Translations under genes and position numbers: made by a program | Shown here: piece by piece, positions 19,220-31,009 of the stretch | Layout of the letters: every line of letters starts with the position of its first letter | Position numbering within the stretch: the first letter of the stretch is position 1 | NCBI GenBank assembly: GCA_907163375.1 | Contig: CAJQUW010007772.1 | Location: 1-64,000, forward strand | Source: Prostheceraeus crozeri | Taxonomy: Eukaryota > Platyhelminthes > Polycladida > Euryleptidae | Direction: 5' to 3' | DNA length: 64,000 nt | Notes under the pieces: model-generated | The model's input: the letters and a program-made list of their open reading frames with translations, nothing else | What the model was told of the DNA's origin: nothing | Database searches by the model: none

Positions 19220-19225
19220 GTTACA
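19220..19225. repeat. 6-bp target-site duplication, right (gttaca)
   Basis: This is identical to 3130-3135 and directly abuts the end of the right inverted repeat. The receptor reading frame continues from here. Confidence 0.93.
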
Positions 19226-19971
19226 CTCAATGCGCTGGCGATCACTCTCCTGAGGGAAGTTCGTACCAATAATTCTGTAATACGGAGAAGTTTCAAAATA
19301 CAAACATTATTTCTGTCAGCAAATGAAGTGGTACTGAGCATCTTCTTCGTAATCATTCAAGTGATACAACAGGGCACATTCAGCAATCTATCACAAGTAC
19401 ATTCTGTAAGACTAGCACTGCAAATAGGAATATATCTCTATGCGGCGCTTGTGACATCGAGAAATTGGATGATCTGCGTGATTTCCTTCCGAAGGTTTGT
19501 AGTTATATTCCGGCCGAATTATTCATCGGAGGACAGACATGGTTGGTTTCGCTTGTGGACGATGAGTCTGATGAATGTGGTTGTCATTATCATTTCATTT
19601 ATAATCTCTGTTCCGATAATATTCACAACAAAATCAATCACTTGCTTCTCCCAAAATCAGCCTCCGTTGTATCACGTAGTATTGATGCTGCAAATCCGTG
19701 GTGAGAACACTGGCAAGCTAGGAGCCGTTCCCATAACCCTGAGAGATCTAGTCCCAGTCATTCAAGTCATCATCTTCACCATGCTAAGCAATATTCGATT
19801 GCGAAAGTTGAAGCGTGAAGTCAGTCATGAATCATTGCATTACGAACAAGCGTTCAAAGCACTTTTAATTGTCTGCATCTTTTAATTTTTTTAATGTTTG
19901 CACTTTTAATTGTAGATGTGAGAAATGTTCAGGAAAATCAAAACAGTGAACAAGTTGAGCCGAAATATTGA
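19220..19971 (+). pseudogene. GPCR copy 1, 3' part (TM1-TM6 remnant)
   Basis: The receptor sequence resumes exactly where it was interrupted at 3135. Matches to copies 2-5 run through TM1-TM5 to the start of TM6 (near 19883). There about 215 bp covering the rest of TM6, TM7 and part of the tail are missing. The homology returns at about 19912 with the C-terminal tail and a TGA at 19969-19971. A short filler (gcacttttaattgt, repeated) sits at the deletion junction. With the codon-25 stop, the 16-kb insertion and this deletion, the gene is dead. Confidence 0.88.
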
Positions 19972-20961
19972 TCACACCGAACATGATTCGTACAACCCTT
20001 TCATGTTGGAGATATTTTGATTGTCTTCAAGCGTCCTTGCGGCATCGTATGCAACATAGGGAGTAGAACCAATAGAGTCGCGTTGAAGTTGTAAATTTGT
20101 GTTGCTATGAAGTCAACGTTGCTTTGATACAAACACTTCATTTAATGATGCATCAAAGTTCTCGGGATGCGATTTATAGAGAATCCTCCAAGACTAGTCT
20201 AAGTTTCTAAGGCATGCTTTCGTGTGATGTCCCTTGATTTCCGCTAGCAGCGACGTCTTTTGAATATCCTCAATTTACACAGTGATTTCACCAAAGAACA
20301 CACATTGCACAGCAGTTTATTGGTTTATTTCATTCATGCTTGCGGTTTGCTTGTTGCATTGTACATCCTTATGTCATTCGAGCATGATTTAAGCTTTTGT
20401 GTCAAGCGAGCCGTCGCACCGCATAAAGTTTACGTAGTACTTGAAGACATTGTAATACTTTCCCAATCCATGCAACTATTTTTATGTCAATTCAAGAAAG
20501 AAATTGTCCTTGACTATCATCATTAATCCTTTCATGTGGAAGATATTTCTAAAGAATATTTTTCGGACGCAGTAGTTTGCGAACGTTCTACTCATTGGGC
20601 ACAGAATTCCGACACTTTCTGATAATGAAGGACTACAGCAGATATGCACATTGGAAACAGAACTGCGTCGTGGACTTGCATTGTCATGACAGTGATACCT
20701 AAGCAATCATGGCTTGAAGTGGTTGACAATCGAAAGGTACCGGTAACTTGCCATTTTACTTTGAATTTTATTATCATTTCTCTTTCAATATGAAATCATT
20801 CTGAAAGAAAACATCACATTCACCGCAAACCAGTGCTTCCTACAGCTTCTCACCTCCGCACATGTTCTTTCAATGCTTTGGTCTGCTTTTCTTGCATGAC
20901 AATGCATTGGGTTCAATGCAGCAGTCAGCATCACCGTGCTGTGGACGTCCCTCGTAGATCG
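19972..20961 (+). repeat. Receptor 3' flank, duplicated at 32789-33731
   Basis: This segment is collinear with the region after GPCR copy 2. An 88-codon open frame occurs in both (20260-20526 and 33053-33319), but many of the differences change amino acids and it matches nothing I know, so I treat it as non-coding. Confidence 0.65.
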
Positions 20962-21450
20962 TCAATCCACGTCTCTCTCCGTCCTCCTCTCCTCGCTCGT
21001 CCTTCGACTTCTCCTCCGATCGTCGCCAGCACCAGGCTGTCGGGTCGTCTCTTCCAATGCGCGCACTCTGAGCATTTCTTCCACTTGACGGTCTTCAGCA
21101 GCATTGTTCTTTGACACTTTCAATTTCTCTCGAACCCACTCGTTTGCCACTCGCTGACAACAACTGTTCCATAGCAGTCTCCGCCAGGTCAACATCCTGA
21201 GCGCATTAATTCTCCTTTCGTCTACCCTTCGCAATGTCCAACTTTCTGCTCCACTCGGTGCGATGATCCATATCAAGCTCTTCACAAGTTTCTTCACCAA
21301 GCACAGGCTGATATCTTTGCTCTTCCATACATCTACAAGCTGGTGGTTGATGTTTCTGGCTTTGTTGGGGATGGCTACAGTATGTGGATGTGAGACTCTA
21401 GCGAAAACGCAAGTTCGTGAGGCAAAAACAGTATGCCGAAGAAATTTCAA
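20962..21450 (-). mobile_element. LINE (non-LTR retrotransposon) reverse-transcriptase tail fragment
   Basis: Translated on the minus strand, the fragment has LVKSLIWIIAPSGAESWTLR followed by DERRINALRMLTWRRLLWNS and RVANEWVREKL. This is the conserved region that follows the reverse transcriptase in many non-LTR elements. Only this C-terminal piece is present. The same fragment lies after GPCR copy 2 (33732-34073), so it was inserted before that duplication. Confidence 0.75.
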
Positions 21451-24400
21451 TCCGATTTGAAAGCCTTGAAGACGGAGATCATGAAAATAGCAATATCAAA
21501 TTCGTACAATTAATCGAAAAATAATTTTAGCAAGAAGCAAATACATGTATATCGTAATTTCATCAGGTTCTTCAACTTCTCTGTTGATATTCACTTTAAA
21601 CCAATATACTTATGTTGGATAAACAAAGAATTGATCAGTTAACATTTTACACAGCAGTTGATCTCTTTAGTTGCAATAGTCATCAAAAACTGTCAAGTTG
21701 AGTAAGTATATGCTTATTATACTACTCACCGGCGATTACTGTCTCTCATTCCCAGGTAAACACCTAAACCTAGTAAACTTAGAATCAATATTCAAGCGGC
21801 AGATCATAGAGTAGGGATATGTAGGTAGCGTATCGACCCAAGAAAGTATCTGTATACAGTGAAAATTTTTGTATGAAAAGATTCAGTTTTTGCGGAGATT
21901 ACGTTCCCGTGGTCCAAAAAAATATTTGAGCACTTTTAAAAAAGTCAAAATTTTGCAAATTTATATACTACCGAGATGACTCTCTTATATAAGTAGTATG
22001 AAACAAGTTGGATATCAAAAGGAACAAATATTTGATACTGAGCATCCTAGCTAGGCGGAAATTAAGCTGATTATCAAAGGAATTTTATGAATTGCATTAT
22101 AATGAAAGTCTTCATGAAAAAGTCGCGATATATTATTCGTGCTTTCTTGTCTGAAAGTTCAAGCTTTCAATTCAATTTACACCGGCATAAAATTATGATT
22201 CACTAAATTATGTTTCATTTCTTGAATCTGAATAGTGATGTGGAACTATTCACATCTGTTTAAGTTAATTGAAATTAACCTCAATTACCCTGAGAAATCG
22301 CCACGGATACTACTCATTAATTTGACAAAACATTATAGAAAATTGAACGAAAGTTGTTAACTTCCAGGTCATTTTATTAGAATGTAGCATTGCTTGGTAT
22401 AATGAAACAACAGGAAATTGAATACAATTCAATTACAGATAACTCACATAATGCAAACATGCTGAATGTATCGCTTGCTATTGGAAATGGCAAACAATAA
22501 GCTGTCAGCGGTGGACATCAGATCCAGTGAGAGATGCGTGCGTGCTGTGACATCACTTCGCACACTCCAAAACACACATTGCTGTCTTGGCTTGCATTCG
22601 ATTCACTATACAGTGAGAAATATGCGGAGAAGACGATGGTGAAATCATCAAGTGAACTTATTTGCGTACGCCTGCTACTTTCTTTAATAATGATAGGAAG
22701 GGCCAATATTATGGAGAAAACTTGTGGGCAATGATCTGAATTCTTCGAATCTGAAGGAATTTTGGCAATCGAAGCACTTTGCTGGAACTCACATTAATCC
22801 GCAAGCGACGCACGACTATCTTTCCTATCTCTGCAAGGTATGAGGAATTCCTTTTTGCCCACTTAATAGGTTCCTCGATGTGCCGGCGATTTCGTATTAA
22901 TCACACTTCTACCAAACCGAAGCAGATAAACAAAATATTTAATTCTGTGAGTGCAGCATCAAAAAATATAAAAAATATAATTACATCAGTTACCTCATCG
23001 TCCACATGAGGAGAGTCTTCAGTTTTGCAATAGGAAGAATACTCGGATGTACTCTTGTTACAACCTTTAGTCAACTTCTTGATTAAACAATTACAACCCC
23101 CAATCGGCATCCGCTTTTGTGTTTTCCTAATCCTATATGAATTCTGTGTGCTCTTTCATTTTGGACTCATGCTTGGACTTGATGAAACTGACTTAAATCC
23201 ATCGTGTTTTGAGTAGTATATTTTTGTTTAGTTTCGTCTTGCACTGAATTGTAGGAGTGAATATTGCACCGTTTTCTTGTTCTTCATTTGCTTCCACTGT
23301 GATCCATTCGTTATCAATCTGTTTTTCGATAAACATTTCTTTATCACACTTCTCTATTCTGATGATGTTTCACTGCTCATATTTTCGTCATTTTGTTGTT
23401 TTAATTCAAGATATTGCAAATGTTCATAGTTTTCATTTTTTTTCATCGATCTGCAATAGTCTGCAACATAGATGATGTCGAGAATTTTTGAGAGCATCGA
23501 GATCTCCTTTAACGACTTTCTTCAACAAATCACTGATTTCCGAATTGTTAAGCTGACAATGAGTCTGAGAAAGTTTACTAAGATATAATTCAACTATTTC
23601 TTCTTCACTGCATCCGATGATTTCTTCTTCGGTCGATCAAGTATTGGTTTTATAATTCATTTTCAAATTTTGTAGGAGCGATGAAATTGTACAACCGTCT
23701 TCAATCAACAGAGAAATTGATACATCCAAGAGGCGTGATGCAGATGACAAAGTACTATGCCTTCTTTCCAATGTTATAAAACATTGCTACTTTGACATAT
23801 CTATTGTCTTTTGGCCGGAGAAATATATAGTGAGAATTTTAAGTAGATATCAGGGCAACTCATCGTCAGAGTGACAAATCATGTCAAAAATAATAATATC
23901 TTGAATTTGTGTACTATACAACAGCCATATCTACTCCTTGGATATCTAGGATATTAGAGCTCTAATATCTATGCATATCAGAAATTTGATGCAAATCACT
24001 GAAGTTCTATTTGTGCTATGTTACAATGCTATAAGTCGGATAGAGCACTCGTTTGGATGACATCTGATCAAAAGGAGTCCGACTTCGTCGTCGTGCTTTC
24101 TTTTTCAAACATCATCCAAACTTGTACTCTATCCTATACTTAAGCAAAAATAGATATCATGAAGCATTCATTGCTTGGAGCACGAATTCCTCACCAGTTA
24201 ATCGCATTGAAGAAATTTCTAAATTCTGTTTCCTTATATTCAATCAATTCCAAAGAAGATTCATTTCATCTTTTAAACTGCACTAAGCTTGAAAGGTGAG
24301 TAGATTCGAATTCGCTAATCTGCCCACATCTCACAATCCGTCTCTCGATCAGATCACTTTGAATTTTACCAAGAGCAACGTAGTCAAAATGATTCTTCAA

Positions 24401-24812
24401 GACTTTGAGAGATTGCGTTACCCAGTGAGATCAATTTAAAGCAAAAACGAGAAGAGCTGGTCGATCGACATATCATCAGAACAAAGCTGCAATAAAGATA
24501 AAACCATTAAATACATCAATTGAGAGCTTGTCAAAGCTAAAAGAACTATTGTCAAGTGAGTCTAAAACCACAGAAATTGAATACATGCTAAAAACAGTAC
24601 AATAGGAACTGATTTGCATGTACAATTGCGCCTAAAACTGCGGAATTCAATGTCAAATGCTAAAACAATAATGGAGATGCAGTCCGCTGTTTGATGGCGG
24701 TTGTTAAGATTGATCAATAACACTAAAGCAAGAACATGAATGATTTAATTAAACAATTGCGCTTACTGATGACTTAGAACGGCGAAGAGTTTCTTTACCA
24801 TATTTCGGTAAA
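21451..24812. other. Non-coding spacer with dispersed repeats
   Basis: No gene is recognised. 22109-22275 is a copy of 1826-1990. 22530-22780 recurs in inverted orientation at about 59990-60270, and a part of it near 45870-46010 and 57870-58010, so it belongs to a dispersed family. 23130-24800 is AT-rich, with only short frames of no clear identity apart from the hairpin listed separately. Confidence 0.5.
24036..24146. repeat. Imperfect inverted repeat (MITE-like hairpin, ~110 bp)
   Basis: The arm gtcggatagagcactcg plus tttggatgac near 24036 pairs imperfectly with catcatccaaac plus gtactctatcc near 24110-24140. The enclosed loop is about 50 bp. It looks like a small foldback element. No target duplication is clear. 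Confidence 0.45.
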
Positions 24813-25346
24813 GTGTCGGACCAAGTGGCATCAGTACTTCGCAGATCAGGTCTAAAAGTGTCGATGGCTCCTCGCCACACATTAAAAGCCAGTTTGGCAA
24901 GAAAGCGACTAGTTCCAGCTAAATCTTTTGGTGTGGTGTACAGGATTCCATGTAAGGATTGTGGTTGGACTTACGTAGGTGAAACATCGCGTTCTCTGGA
25001 GGAGAGAAAGAAAGAACATCAAAGAGCAGTACAACATCTTGACGTGGACCATTCTGAAGTGGCAAAGCACGCAATCGAAATGAACCATCGGGTTGACATG
25101 GCGAGTATGTGTCCCATTGACAAAGAGCCGTTTTGGCGAAGGAGGGTAATCAAAGAGGCTATGTGGTCCAAGCACTTCAGGTCGGGGAACAAGACTGTGG
25201 AGCGAATTTCTATAACTTTACTTTTTCTTCCTAGGTTGTTTCGTGACTCCGTAGATAATTTCCTGATTTTAACTTCTACTTACCAGTATTTTGCAGTAGT
25301 GACGTTCATAGGAATAATTGGATTTGATCATCTGATGACTGTCTAA
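24813..25346 (+). mobile_element. Penelope-like element fragment, GIY-YIG endonuclease
   Basis: The 177-codon frame begins in the linker after a reverse transcriptase and contains a GIY-YIG nuclease core: VVYRIPCKDCGWTYVGET followed by SRSLEERKKEHQRAV. The catalytic Arg/Glu region (EERKKEH) and a later acidic segment (IDKEPFWRRRVIKEA) are visible. In Penelope-like elements this nuclease is fused after the reverse transcriptase and cuts target DNA. The reverse transcriptase itself is not found upstream, so this is a 5'-truncated copy, typical of the class. It is unlike the other four GIY-YIG types in the window. Confidence 0.82.
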
Positions 25347-25379
25347 TGTACATGCATTTGAACTCTACTCGTTGATGTA

Positions 25380-27018
25380 CAGTCCGTTTCATAAAAAGTG
25401 GATCATCCTAAAATTTGACTAAATAAAGCATAAGTATGATACAGAAAGCATTTTTCAAGTTATTTCATGTCCCTAATATATTTAAATGTCCTTATATAAT
25501 CTGATAAGCTATGATACAGTAACGGTTCTTAAGAAGCTAATATTTTGTGGCCCTACCCTTTTTGTCAATGACATTACCAATTCGTCTAGGCATTGATTCG
25601 ATGATATCGTTGATTTTTGACTGATCTAACTAACAGTGACGTAAGTTGTGATACGCCATCTGTAGGTAGCAGTGAACGACGAACGTTACGTTTTAGAATA
25701 CTCCATACATTTTCTATGGGATTCAGATCAGGAGAACGGGCTGGCCAAGATAATGTACTAAGCCCTAATTGAGACTTGCATAAGTTGACTCTACTACTCC
25801 TGTGACACGTAGCATTATCATCCATAAATAACCAAGTCGATGGATCACGAAGTTGATCTGTCATTTGGCCAATGTTCATTCGTAAAACATTCACATAGCG
25901 TTCAGAATTCATGGTTCCTTGCTGCATGTGAAGTTTAGAGCGGCCATTGGTCCAAATGCAAGCCCAAATCAGTAGAGTCGCACCACCTTGTACCCGGGGA
26001 CGATGTAAATGTCTCGGAATTTCCTGATCAGATTTTATCCATAATCTCAATCGACCATCACTATCCTTCAGACGGACTGATGCCTCATCAGACCAGACAA
26101 CCCGATCCCATTGATTTCGCCAGTGACAATGACTCATTGCCCATCTGAGACGTCTTTTTGTATGCTGATCTGATAATTCGATCTGAGAGGGCCTCTTACA
26201 GCTCTTGAAATTCGACTCAATAAGTCTTCTACGAATAGTTGACTTAGAAATAGACGAGTCTAGTGCAGCCATCTCAGTTAACGAGAGACTTGGATCAACT
26301 TTAACAAATCTCAAAATTAGGCGGTCTCTACGTTTGGATGTTTTGCGTGCACGGCCAGAGCACTCTTTACGACAAAGTCGAAAATCATCATTATGCCATC
26401 GATGCACATTTGTGTAAGGGACATTTAGTGACTTGCTTGTAGCTCGCAAAGAAAACCCTAGTTCTAGCAAGGCTGACACTTTGCCTTTTGTGAATGCGAT
26501 CTCGTTATTGTTCATTTGTGCTTTGTATTGTTTTCAACCGGTAAGAGATAGATTTCTAGCTGAAAGCAATCAGGAGTGCTGCCAACACCACCGCAACGAA
26601 GTCAGGAAGCTATGGAACATGAAGTCCAGTTAATCACATGTAGCAGTTACATTAGTGTTGATGAATAATGGTGCTATACTGGCTCTGATTGACCGATTTT
26701 CTTTATTTTTGTTTTGATTGATAGCTTTTGGCTTGTAGAACAACATATTACATAACAAAGGAAACAAATGTAATTTTATGAGAGTGAGGTATGATTTTGT
26801 GTAACATTGCTAAATGAAGATCAAATTATCTACTACTTTTTTATCTATAACAGGAAAACAACTCAATATTCATGCTTGAAATTTCCAACAATGATATTAG
26901 TAAGCACAACTGACATATCTTCCAAATTTCAGAGAAATTCGTTCAAGTTTGGCGGAGTTTGACAAAGTTGAAGTTAAGGCGATGTTTAAGGGTGATCCAT
27001 TTTTTATGAAACAATCTG
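25380..27018 (-). mobile_element. Tc1-like DNA transposon, near full length
   Basis: The ends cagtccgtttcataaaaag and the complement of the right end (cagattgtttcataaaaaat) form inverted repeats of about 30 bp with a few mismatches, flanked on both sides by TA (25378-25379 and 27019-27020), the Tc1/mariner target. One transposase frame lies inside on the minus strand. The total length of 1,639 bp is normal for the superfamily. Confidence 0.92.
25586..26515 (-). CDS. Tc1-like transposase (DD34E)
   Basis: The enzyme cuts and pastes the surrounding transposon at TA sites. The 309-codon frame has an N-terminal helix-turn-helix region (residues about 5-60), a second DNA-binding part with ISKSTIRRRL, then the RNase H-like core: first Asp in VVWSDEAS, second in FMDDNATCH, and Glu in SPDLNPIENVW. 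Thirty-four residues separate the second Asp from Glu, which is the Tc1 spacing. The GGATLLIWACIW strand is also typical. The last residues look shifted: the usual SMPRRI-type tail is readable in another frame just downstream (about 25595-25550), so a 1-base change near the C-terminus probably weakens or kills this copy. Otherwise it is intact, suggesting recent activity. Confidence 0.9.
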   Translation of the reverse strand: MNNNEIAFTKGKVSALLELGFSLRATSKSLNVPYTNVHRWHNDDFRLCRKECSGRARKTSKRRDRLILRFVKVDPSLSLTEMAALDSSISKSTIRRRLIESNFKSCKRPSQIELSDQHTKRRLRWAMSHCHWRNQWDRVVWSDEASVRLKDSDGRLRLWIKSDQEIPRHLHRPRVQGGATLLIWACIWTNGRSKLHMQQGTMNSERYVNVLRMNIGQMTDQLRDPSTWLFMDDNATCHRSSRVNLCKSQLGLSTLSWPARSPDLNPIENVWSILKRNVRRSLLPTDGVSQLTSLLVRSVKNQRYHRINA

Positions 27019-27229
27019 TATCTTGGTCTGCAGGTCAGACCACTCTTTCTGAAGATGATGCGCTGTGCGCACTGAAAGCGCTTAGAGAATTTGGTGTTTT
27101 CACTTCTGACCGAAACAGCAATCGGTGATGGGGTCATCCTCTAACCTAACTAACAATTGCGTAATTAAACAATACCATTATGGGTGACTTTACAGTTATT
27201 TAGCACAAGACAGAGAAATCAATTAAATA

Positions 27230-29730
27230 CCTTTAGCAAATACGACATTCCGTTATATTTAGCAGAGTGATTAATTTTTGGCTGATGCTCTTTTATCGTT
27301 AATGCCCCTACAATATTGATTTCATAGTTACTTGTACCTTTACATTTTACGCGGAACTGATTTTTTATATCATTCGTACAGTCATTACATATACAGCAGA
27401 TATGTTGTTTGATGGCAGTGTCTGTTTTACAATGTTCCTCGATCCTCTGTTGACGTCGGCGTTTGGTTTTGCCAATGTACTGTATGTTTGGCTACCTGGA
27501 TCTCCCAGACATGAGAATTCGTAAACAACACACGCTCTCAACAGGGGATTCTATTTACACTTTTGTGAGAAATACGACTTTACTTTTTTGGTATTAAAAA
27601 CTACTTTGGTATTGATATCGTATTTTTTGTAAATTTTAGAAAGATAACATTTTAACTTTTGAGACGTTTTTCCAATGTGTGGTATGACTGTATATATATA
27701 AAATCATCAGAATCATTACTTGTATGTCTACTCGTATTTGGCTGTACTTATACATGTGATTTCGTATTTTTGTTTATTTATTCAAGAAAATATTTACGGC
27801 TTTTTCTATTATTAACTTAGGATAACCATTTTTTGAAAAAATATCGATTTTATTTTTCACTTCACTGTGAAAGGTGTGCCAACTGCTTGATACCATATAT
27901 GCTCTATGTAGCATGCCGTTTATCAATCCATCTTTCCATTGTTTAGGACAGATGGAGCTATAATTAAGTAGTTAGCCAGTGTACGTATTCTTACGGTAAA
28001 TGGATGTTTGCAGTGAATTTTCAGTATCAATCATTACATCTAAAAATGGGAGTTTGCAGCTACCAAGTTCAGTTGTAAATTTTAGGTTAGGGTGTTGCTT
28101 ATGTAGGAAATCATGAAATTTACTAATATTTGTTCTGCTATCAAACACACACACATACAATCGTCTACGCATCTAGAATAGAATAACGGTGGAAAAGATT
28201 CGCTCATCCAAGTTTGTTCCAATTTAGCTAGAAATAAATTTGCCAATGTAGGAGCTAATGGGGATCCCATTGACACTCCGTCTATTTGTTGATACATATC
28301 ATTGTTGAATAAAAAGCTACCTTTAGTAGCAAACTGGCATAGTTTTACGAATACATCTTTACCATACTTAGGTTTGTTATTTGAACTATTACTGAATACC
28401 AGATCTGCGGCAATGTCTACTACTTCATTTGCAGGTACGTTAGTAGATAGGGATTCGACATCAAAACTGACAAGATCATTATTATTGTTAAAAACACTTT
28501 GATTTTCTTTTATTTTATCTATGAACTCGGTTGTTGAACTCAATAAATACTTTTTATTTATATGCTGTTTAATGACATTGTCTAGGTATCTAGCCAAGGT
28601 GTAATTATAAGAGCCTCTTCACTGTAAAATGTAGACAGCCAAAATGATCAGACAATTGCAACAGACAACATGAGACAATGAACAACCAAAAGTGGCTGTT
28701 CAGAGCAGACAAGATGAGACAATTATTCGCCAAAATATCAGACATTTCTGTCTACTTTTCTATAAGTATTGTCTCTCAAACTCAAAGTGTTTAAATATGA
28801 TCAAACTATTCAACATCAGCTAATGGCAATTAGTTACTCCCAATCACATAGGTTCTAACTCTGCTCCACTCATACACACTCGCATTATGAACAACTCTGA
28901 CAAGTCCGCTGTGACAATGTCAACTTTGGGGAAGTATATAGACCCTTACAAGCTGTAAAAAACATTGTAAAAACAGAATTAAAAGATGGCATCAATACGT
29001 CAAATATCCAGACCTGTTATTGCCATGCCTCAAGGTGTATACAAAGAACCCTACTTATTTACAATATTGCATATTCTATAATTGAAAATTATCAAGGATG
29101 CCATCCAATTTCAATAAAAGTGTATATATTGGTCATAAGTAGTATGATAGGCATTAAACGCAATAATGTAAATTAGTTCGTGCGATGAGACAAAAATTGC
29201 CTGACAAACAGGAAATTTGTCTGATAATACTCAGTAACTGCCAAAATACTGATGTGGCTCACAAATTGTCTGATAAGTGGGCTACAGTGTTGTACTAACA
29301 ATTGGCCTGGCTGGGGCATTATCTTTGTGTACTTTTACTGTACCGTACATTTTTGCCGGGTCGCTGCCAGATGGCATAATATACTTGTAAGTATCATCCG
29401 TCACATATCTTTTAACGTACTTTACCAGATACCTATACAGGCGACCTTCTTCCATGACAGTAGGATGCTTTTTTACGTCATCCGGTATTGTCATCTTTTT
29501 GAACTTGGACTTATCATCTAATATTTTCATCATATTTTGATTGTGGTCTTCACTGTCTAGAATTACAATACCATTACCTTTATCAAAACTACAAAATTTT
29601 ATTTCTTTTTGTTTTGCTAATTTATTTAGAGTGGAGTGTAGCTGTCAGTTAGCCTTTTCATTGCATGTAGACTTAGGTTCTTTTTCAAAATTGTTTGCTA
29701 CAGTTATCAGGCCACGTTTCATACTTTGAG
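27230..29730 (-). mobile_element. Penelope-like element, minus-strand copy (broken)
   Basis: Read on the minus strand from about 29730: an N-terminal part with a KFCSFDKGNGIVILDSEDH-like segment, the start of the reverse transcriptase (MYGTVKVHKDNAPARPIVST near 29300), then after an inserted element (28620-29289) the palm: SFDVESLSTNVP (motif A), DGVSMGSPLAPTLANLFLAK (motif B) and YSRCVDDCMCV (motif C, with Cys where Tyr is usual). The thumb region follows (27972-28172), and a frameshifted GIY-YIG nuclease is readable near 27560-27250 (YIGKTKRRRQQRIEEH). Frameshifts separate several of these blocks, so the copy is inactive. It faces another copy of the same family at 29726-30892. Confidence 0.85.
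28620..29289. mobile_element. CACTA-like non-autonomous element (670 bp) inside a Penelope copy
   Basis: The ends are CACTGTA...TACAGTG and the element is flanked by TT on both sides (28618-28619 and 29290-29291). Removing it with one TT rejoins the Penelope reading frame between the PIVST and the YTLARYLD segments, which supports these exact borders. Several cagacaatt-like subterminal motifs occur in both orientations. CACTG termini, a 2-bp duplication and subterminal repeats point to the CACTA/EnSpm group. There is no coding sequence. Confidence 0.72.
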
Positions 29731-30892
29731 TTACAGAAAATTCAATGTGAAGAAAAAATTCAGAATTTTCATCGTGAATCTCCCAACCTGCTTCTTTAGC
29801 ACAAATAAATTGTACACTATTCCAGTATCTGACAGCAAAATATTAGAAAAACTAACTGTAAAGCGCTTCAAACTGCAAGCAGATTTAGAATATTTCGAAA
29901 AATGTAAATTCCTAAAAACCATACCAAAGTTTCTACAGTTTTAGTTAGCAAAAATCGAAGCAGTAACTAACGGTGAAAAAGAATGCCACATTGAATCACA
30001 CATATCTTGCGTGAAGCGCAAAATAAAGTGTAATGAAAAATCTCTAAAAATCTGTAGTGATGGCATATATAGTCGATTACCTTGGATACGCAGTTGTCTA
30101 CTAAGGTTACTAATTTCACGAGAAGTACGTAACAAAATTAAAATTGTAGAAGAAAAACATAAAGTAAAGATTACCAGTCTTTGGCTAAAGCAGAGGTACT
30201 CTGTGCCAGAAGCTGTCGTAAATAAAAGCAGCTACAAAATGTCTATAGTAGAAAATGAAACACTTCGATATAGATTAAAACATAGCATAATCCAAAAACA
30301 AACAGACAATGTAAATATTAAATATCAAATTGAGAAAACTGTAACACGATGCAGTAAAAATGATCCTGAATTTTCTGTAACTCACAAGATGAAACGTGAC
30401 CTGATAACTGTAGCAAACAATTTTGAAAAAGAAGCTAAGTCTATATGCAATGAAAAGACTAGGATGCAATGAAAAAAAAATTGGATGAGCGAATTATTTT
30501 CGCCGTTATTCTATTCTAGATACGTAGACGATTGTATGTGTGTGTTTGATGACAGAACAAATATTAGTAAATTTCATGATTTCCTAAATAATCAACACCC
30601 TAACCTAAAATTTACAACTGAACTTGGTAACTGTAAACTCCCATTTTTAGATGTAATGATTGATACTGAAAATTCACCGCAAACATCCATTTACCGTAAG
30701 AATACGTACACTGGCTTACTACTTAATTATAACTCCATCTGTCCTAAACAATGGAAAGATGGATTGATAAACGGCATGCTACATAGAACAGATATGGTAT
30801 CAAGCAGTTGGCACACTTTTCACAGTGAAGTGAAAAATAAAACCGATATTTTTTCAAAAAATGGTTATCCTAAGTTAATAATGGAAAAATAG
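29726..30892 (+). mobile_element. Penelope-like element, plus-strand copy, head-to-head with 27230-29730
   Basis: 29726-30472 encodes the charged N-terminal region found in this family, and 30485-30892 encodes the reverse-transcriptase motif C (YSRYVDDCMCVF), thumb and following region. The palm between them is missing, apparently deleted at about 30475-30485 where a run of adenines sits. The 30500-30890 part is almost identical to the minus-strand copy at 28190-27830, and motif C is intact here. The two copies form an inverted pair with the junction close to 29730. Confidence 0.82.
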
Positions 30893-31009
30893 AATATCCT
30901 AAGAAATTCTATATCAATTGGCCTTCACAAAAAAAAATTAAATTAACTTTTACAACGGAAGTCGGATGCTGTAAAATTCTACATCAACATCTACATCTAC
31001 TGATTTGGT

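Noticed and set aside
20260..20526. 88-codon frame conserved with 33053-33319
   Set aside because: The conservation is explained by segmental duplication, and many of the differences are amino-acid changes with no known motif.
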